DNA of 16,472 nt, from the NCBI GenBank assembly GCA_904502055.1, contig CAJGDZ010000020.1:1-16472 (forward strand), written 5' to 3'. A program made the position numbers and the translations under genes. Under the pieces are notes generated by a model. The model saw nothing but the letters and a program-made list of their open reading frames with translations. It did no database searches and was not told the DNA's origin. Positions within the stretch are counted from its first letter, which is position 1, and each line of letters begins with the position of its first letter. Positions 13,489 to 16,472 of this stretch are shown one piece after another. Origin of the DNA: an uncultured Clostridia bacterium (GTDB lineage: Bacteria > Bacillota > Clostridia > Oscillospirales > CAG-272).

Positions 13489-15249
13489 CTAAGAATTCGC
13501 CGTAACCACGGCAAGCGGCTCGGATGCAACGGAGCTTTCAGCCCCCATAGCAAAGCCGTACGGATCCACGCCGGCCACAAAACCGCCCGACATCAGCGTA
13601 TAGGCATTGCCACGCGAGACGTCCGCGCCGGAAATATACGCACAAGAATATGCCGCCACGCTCTCCAGAGAGAGAAGCATGCGGTCCTCGTTATCGCAAA
13701 GCAATAGCGGATATTTTTCGCCCTGCTCCTTAAAATAGCAAAGAATCACGCCTTGCTTCCCGGTCGGGAAAAATTCACGCGCACGTTTTGCGTTTCCAAG
13801 CGCCATCATCGTGCCGCCCGTAACAACGCCAACACCGAAATCAAGCGGGAGCTCCTTGGCACCCGCCACAAGGCAAACACCGCCCGAAAGACGGAAGGCA
13901 CCGCTCGTTTTCACACCGCTGTTTGTCGCCCCGACATAAAGATGACCGCCCGAAATATCCACACTCTTTGCCAAAACACCGATGCGGCTCTTCTCCAAAA
14001 TCACAATGCCGTCCGAGATACCGACCGCTGCATCCGAGCAAAGCCCCTCGTGAACCGCGCGGACGTACAAGCGTCCACCGTCCACACAAAGCGTACCCTC
14101 GCTGTAGAGCGCGTGATTCGAGGCATCAACCACCAATGTACCGCCGAGGATCTGGATATCGGAGGCAGCACAAATGCCGTCCGAGTACACAACAAAAGCG
14201 CGTTCAACGCTTGCCGCTTGTGCATTTTCCTCAATTTCAAAAATATCCCAAAAGCTTGGCATAGTTTCCTCGGGCTGCTCCTCAACCTCGGGATCGTCAA
14301 CACGCACCCCCGATGTCAGGTCAACCACGCCGTCCTTCATCACAAACAAAGACTCCGCACGAATCGAGTCACCCGTTGACTTGACCGTAAGCGAGCCGCC
14401 GCTTACATATACGTAACTGACCGGCTTTTTATCTACGTTCTCATAGTCTGACCAAAGCGTGTCGCCAAGAACGGCACCCGAAAGCACGCCCTCCTCCTCG
14501 GCTCGAATCGCGATCTCGCCGCCGCCCAGCCTCACGGCACGCTCGCCAACAAGGCCCGCCTTGGTAGTCGAAACCGAAATCTTGCCGGCGGTCACCGTCA
14601 GGACACCCATCGATGCAATTCCGTGGGTTCGGTTGCCAAAAACCGAAAGGCTGCCCGAGCCGTTGATGCAAAGGTCCATGCGCGACAGCAGAACGGCATC
14701 GTTCAGCTTATCCATAGCCGAGGGCTTGCCCTCCGTTGAGTTGGAAAGCGAGTTTTCCCCTTCCAGGGTAAGCAAAACCGCGCCCGCCGAGCGAATTTCA
14801 ATTGCCGTGCCCCCTTTTCCTGTCAAGGAAAGATCCGAAAGCACCAGATGCACAGCATCATCGCTCGAAGCGCTTACCGCAAGAAGCGCGCCGTCCGCGC
14901 TTCCGCTTACTATATATGTGCCTGCCGCGGTAACGGTTACGTCTTTCCCGGCACTATCTGCGCCCCTTCCGTAAACCGTACTGCCGCCGTTGGCAAATAC
15001 GATACGCGTAGCGTTGTCCTTCTCATAGGCAGGACTCTGCTCGCGCTCGGTGTACTCCAGGTTAAGATTGGACAGTCCCACGGTTTCGACCCGAATCTCG
15101 CCGCGCACGGGCGAAATCCCCTCAAAATGCTTATTGTACTGATCCGCAGGCGTTATCTCGTCAAGAAAGCCCATATCAAAGATGTCCGCACACGATGTTA
15201 AAAGCAGCGGAACAAGCATAAGCAGAGCAATCCATTTGTATTTTTTCAC
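13489..15249 (-). CDS. Carbohydrate-binding lipoprotein, Cthe_2159-like (DUF4353) beta-helix family
   Basis: This 586-residue protein has a lipoprotein signal: VKKYKWIALLM, lipobox LTSC, Cys20 if the GTG at 15249 is the start. The start was chosen for GAAAGG 11 nt upstream; ATG at 15288 would add 13 charged residues and has only a weak site. The region after about residue 75 shows the pattern of the Cthe_2159 family: GKDVTVTAAGTYIVSGSADG, then repeated strands such as AVHLVLSDLSLTG and AVLLTLEGENSLSN, then many G-G-x-L-x-V/I turns typical of a beta-helix. The characterised member from Clostridium thermocellum binds polygalacturonic acid; the substrate here is unknown. An acidic segment (about 323-355) interrupts the helix. 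The protein is surface-anchored and probably cotranscribed with argF and the cytoplasmic deacetylase. Confidence 0.8.
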   Translation of the reverse strand: MKKYKWIALLMLVPLLLTSCADIFDMGFLDEITPADQYNKHFEGISPVRGEIRVETVGLSNLNLEYTEREQSPAYEKDNATRIVFANGGSTVYGRGADSAGKDVTVTAAGTYIVSGSADGALLAVSASSDDAVHLVLSDLSLTGKGGTAIEIRSAGAVLLTLEGENSLSNSTEGKPSAMDKLNDAVLLSRMDLCINGSGSLSVFGNRTHGIASMGVLTVTAGKISVSTTKAGLVGERAVRLGGGEIAIRAEEEGVLSGAVLGDTLWSDYENVDKKPVSYVYVSGGSLTVKSTGDSIRAESLFVMKDGVVDLTSGVRVDDPEVEEQPEETMPSFWDIFEIEENAQAASVERAFVVYSDGICAASDIQILGGTLVVDASNHALYSEGTLCVDGGRLYVRAVHEGLCSDAAVGISDGIVILEKSRIGVLAKSVDISGGHLYVGATNSGVKTSGAFRLSGGVCLVAGAKELPLDFGVGVVTGGTMMALGNAKRAREFFPTGKQGVILCYFKEQGEKYPLLLCDNEDRMLLSLESVAAYSCAYISGADVSRGNAYTLMSGGFVAGVDPYGFAMGAESSVASEPLAVVTANS

Positions 15250-15387
15250 AAATTTTGTTTCCTTTCGGTTTTTACAGAGTTTCGTCATTCACCGGAGAGG
15301 GATCGGACGATCCCCGAATCATCGTTTCGCACCTGCCAGGGACCAATAAGATCCGCAGTAGACGCACTCCTTCCGTAAATATCATCC
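15250..15387 (-). promoter_or_regulatory. Long structured 5' leader of the lipoprotein-argF operon
   Basis: About 138 nt separate the predicted transcription start from the chosen GTG. The leader can form ACGAT...ATCGT and, in competition with it, GGGATCG/CGATCCC (+ strand 15299-15314), a near-perfect 16-bp palindrome. No known riboswitch class is recognised, and no T-box specifier/antiterminator sequence was found. Confidence 0.35.
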
Positions 15388-15393
15388 TTATAT

Positions 15394-15422
15394 AAGATAA
15401 CACAAAGCAAGCCATTTGTCAA
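15394..15422 (-). promoter_or_regulatory. Probable promoter of the lipoprotein-argF-deacetylase operon
   Basis: On the - strand TTGACA (15422-15417) is followed after 17 bp by TATCTT (15399-15394), a weaker -10 than elsewhere in the window. Transcription should start near 15387. It lies between the terminator at 15474-15508 and the coding region, so it is the only candidate for the operon. Confidence 0.65.
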
Positions 15423-15473
15423 GAATAAAGTAAGGGCTCCCACAAAGAGAGCCACAGAAAGACACATAAACAA

Positions 15474-15508
15474 GAATTCCGGCAAACCGCGAGGGTTTAC
15501 CGGAATTC
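15474..15508 (-). terminator. Hairpin terminator of the right-edge gene
   Basis: A 15-position stem (GAATTCCGGCAAACC at 15474-15488 with 15494-15508) has one U-G wobble on the - strand, a five-base loop, and a moderately T-rich tail (CTTGTTT). It ends transcription leaving the truncated gene on the right. Confidence 0.75.
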
Positions 15509-15522
15509 ATAGGTGGGTTTTT

Positions 15523-15580
15523 AGAATTGCTTTAGCCAATTCTTATTTTCAGTCTCGCGCCTCATGAAAGACGCGAGACT
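15523..15580. other. Two additional hairpins in the 3' region of the right-edge gene
   Basis: AGTCTCGCG (15551-15559) pairs with CGCGAGACT (15572-15580) around a 12-base loop, 15 bp past the stop codon of the right-edge gene. AGAATTG (15523-15529) pairs with CAATTCT (15537-15543) around a short loop. Neither has a good T-run on the - strand. With the stem at 15474-15508 they form a series of three stems, which may stabilise the 3' end of an abundant mRNA. Confidence 0.5.
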
Positions 15581-15595
15581 TTGAAATTGTCGATC

Positions 15596-16472
15596 TTATA
15601 CGCCAACCTTGTAGATGGTGATAACATCAATCACGATCTCATCAAGCTTGTCGTTGTATGCCTTAAGCTCCTCGCTATCAATAGAAGCATTCTCGTATGC
15701 GCCAACGCCAGCGGTTCCACCGGTAGCTACGTCCTTGTAGTAGTCAACTACAGTGATATCGTAGGTCTTGGAGAGCCAGGTCTTGTCAGCGTGAGCGAAC
15801 TTAACGTCCTTGGTAAGCTGAACGTCCTGAGCTGCAGAAGAAACTGCAAGGGTCAAACGCTCGTAGTTAGCAGCGTTGCCGATAGCGGTAAGACGGCTGT
15901 CGTTGATCTTACCGGCAGCATCAACTCTGAGCATGTTAACAACAAGTGCCTTGATGTAGTTGAAGCCGTAGTTGGAAGTGGGCTCGCCCCATCCAGCCTT
16001 AGCATCAGCAATGGGCTGATATGCCTTGCCCATGTTGTTAACCGTGAACTTAGCCTCAAGGTAGCTTGCAAACATAGGAAGTGCAAATGCGGGAATGAAT
16101 CTGTCGTAAAGCACAGAGTTCAGAGCCTCAGCATCGGTGTTCTTAACAAGGTACTGAATGCTTCCCTCTGCATCTCCAAACATGAAGTCATAGAACTTCT
16201 GGTTATCATCGATGGCAAGAGCGCCATTGATGGTCTTCTCGCGAACCTTGTTCCAAAGAGCAGTCATAGCTGCATCTGCAGAATCGTAAGGAGTACCAGC
16301 GAAGTAGTTGGTGTTCGTGGTGCTGAGAGTGTACTCAAAGAATCCGCCGTTGTCCATACGGAAGTTGATGAGCTTAACCGATGCATGGTACTTATCCTTG
16401 TTGTCAACCGTAACCTTCTCGGTGGAAGCAGAGGTTGCGCCGTAGAAGTAACCGTAAGTAGCACGGTTCTGG
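15596..16472 (-). CDS. C-terminal part of an unrecognised, probably abundant protein (5' end outside window)
   Basis: The frame is open to the right edge, so only the last 291 residues are seen and no start, signal peptide or N-terminal domain can be judged. I do not recognise the family. The visible part opens with beta-type sequence (TYGYFYGATSAS, KLINFRMDNGGFFEYTL) and continues with a helical middle: DSADAAMTALWNKVREK, an aspartate-rich turn, then NYIKALVVNMLRVDAAGK. It ends YNDKLDEIVIDVITIYKVGV. There is no LPXTG, SLH or C-terminal anchor. Codon choice is strongly biased (mostly AAG for lysine, AAC for asparagine, TAC for tyrosine), as in highly expressed genes. Together with the hairpin series behind it this suggests an abundant product. 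An extracellular or surface location is only an inference from composition. Confidence 0.75.
   Translation of the reverse strand, partial: QNRATYGYFYGATSASTEKVTVDNKDKYHASVKLINFRMDNGGFFEYTLSTTNTNYFAGTPYDSADAAMTALWNKVREKTINGALAIDDNQKFYDFMFGDAEGSIQYLVKNTDAEALNSVLYDRFIPAFALPMFASYLEAKFTVNNMGKAYQPIADAKAGWGEPTSNYGFNYIKALVVNMLRVDAAGKINDSRLTAIGNAANYERLTLAVSSAAQDVQLTKDVKFAHADKTWLSKTYDITVVDYYKDVATGGTAGVGAYENASIDSEELKAYNDKLDEIVIDVITIYKVGV

Noticed and set aside
12415..13707. Open frame of 430 codons on the + strand opposite argF
   Set aside because: Antisense to a clear ornithine carbamoyltransferase with all signature motifs; no start signals.
15285..15485. Small membrane-protein-like frame (66 codons, - strand) upstream of the lipoprotein gene
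   Set aside because: Its only upstream start is a TTG inside the terminator stem, the later ATG has no ribosome binding site, and the operon promoter lies within it.

Overview
The window reads as chromosomal DNA from a Gram-positive Firmicute of the class Clostridia, probably an uncultured gut-type Oscillospirales/Christensenellales relative; the order is inferred, not proven. Support comes from near-consensus sigma-A promoters with 17-bp spacers, strong GGAGG-type ribosome binding sites, two lipoproteins, polysaccharide deacetylases, and an L27 ribosomal protein with the cleavable N-terminal extension encoded next to its protease Prp. No tRNA, rRNA, CRISPR array, phage gene, transposase or toxin-antitoxin pair was seen.

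Layout. Bases 1-182 hold a hairpin repeat and a consensus promoter. An operon on the + strand (183-3833) follows: holA (clamp-loader delta), a PlsC-like acyltransferase with an added zinc ribbon and C-terminal domain, and a GltS-family sodium/glutamate symporter. It ends at a bidirectional hairpin. A 20-odd-bp sequence upstream of holA recurs inverted just after this hairpin. A nested palindromic repeat element (about 3911-4134) follows, directly abutting a YgjV-family membrane protein gene on the - strand. That gene shares a compact divergent promoter region with a + strand lipoprotein polysaccharide deacetylase (4817-5629).

From 5673 to the right edge everything is on the - strand. Listed in transcription order from the right edge leftward, the genes are: (1) a truncated secreted-looking protein of unknown function (15596-16472), followed by several hairpins; (2) an operon of a Cthe_2159-like carbohydrate-binding lipoprotein, ornithine carbamoyltransferase, and a second, cytoplasmic-looking polysaccharide deacetylase; (3) the classic rplU-prp-rpmA operon with its own promoter and a probable L21 leader; (4) a 1443-residue secreted protein with three beta-helix modules, followed 21 bp later by a 45-codon small ORF, then a strong hairpin terminator.

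The genes form several independent transcription units. Replication (holA) and translation (rplU/prp/rpmA) housekeeping genes alternate with envelope and extracellular genes. The most interesting items are the tiny conserved-looking ORF behind the giant beta-helix protein, the triplicated beta-helix architecture, the PlsC-zinc ribbon fusion, the inverted repeat pair around the holA operon, and the nested palindromic element. I did not find a convincing new multi-gene defence or biosynthetic system.
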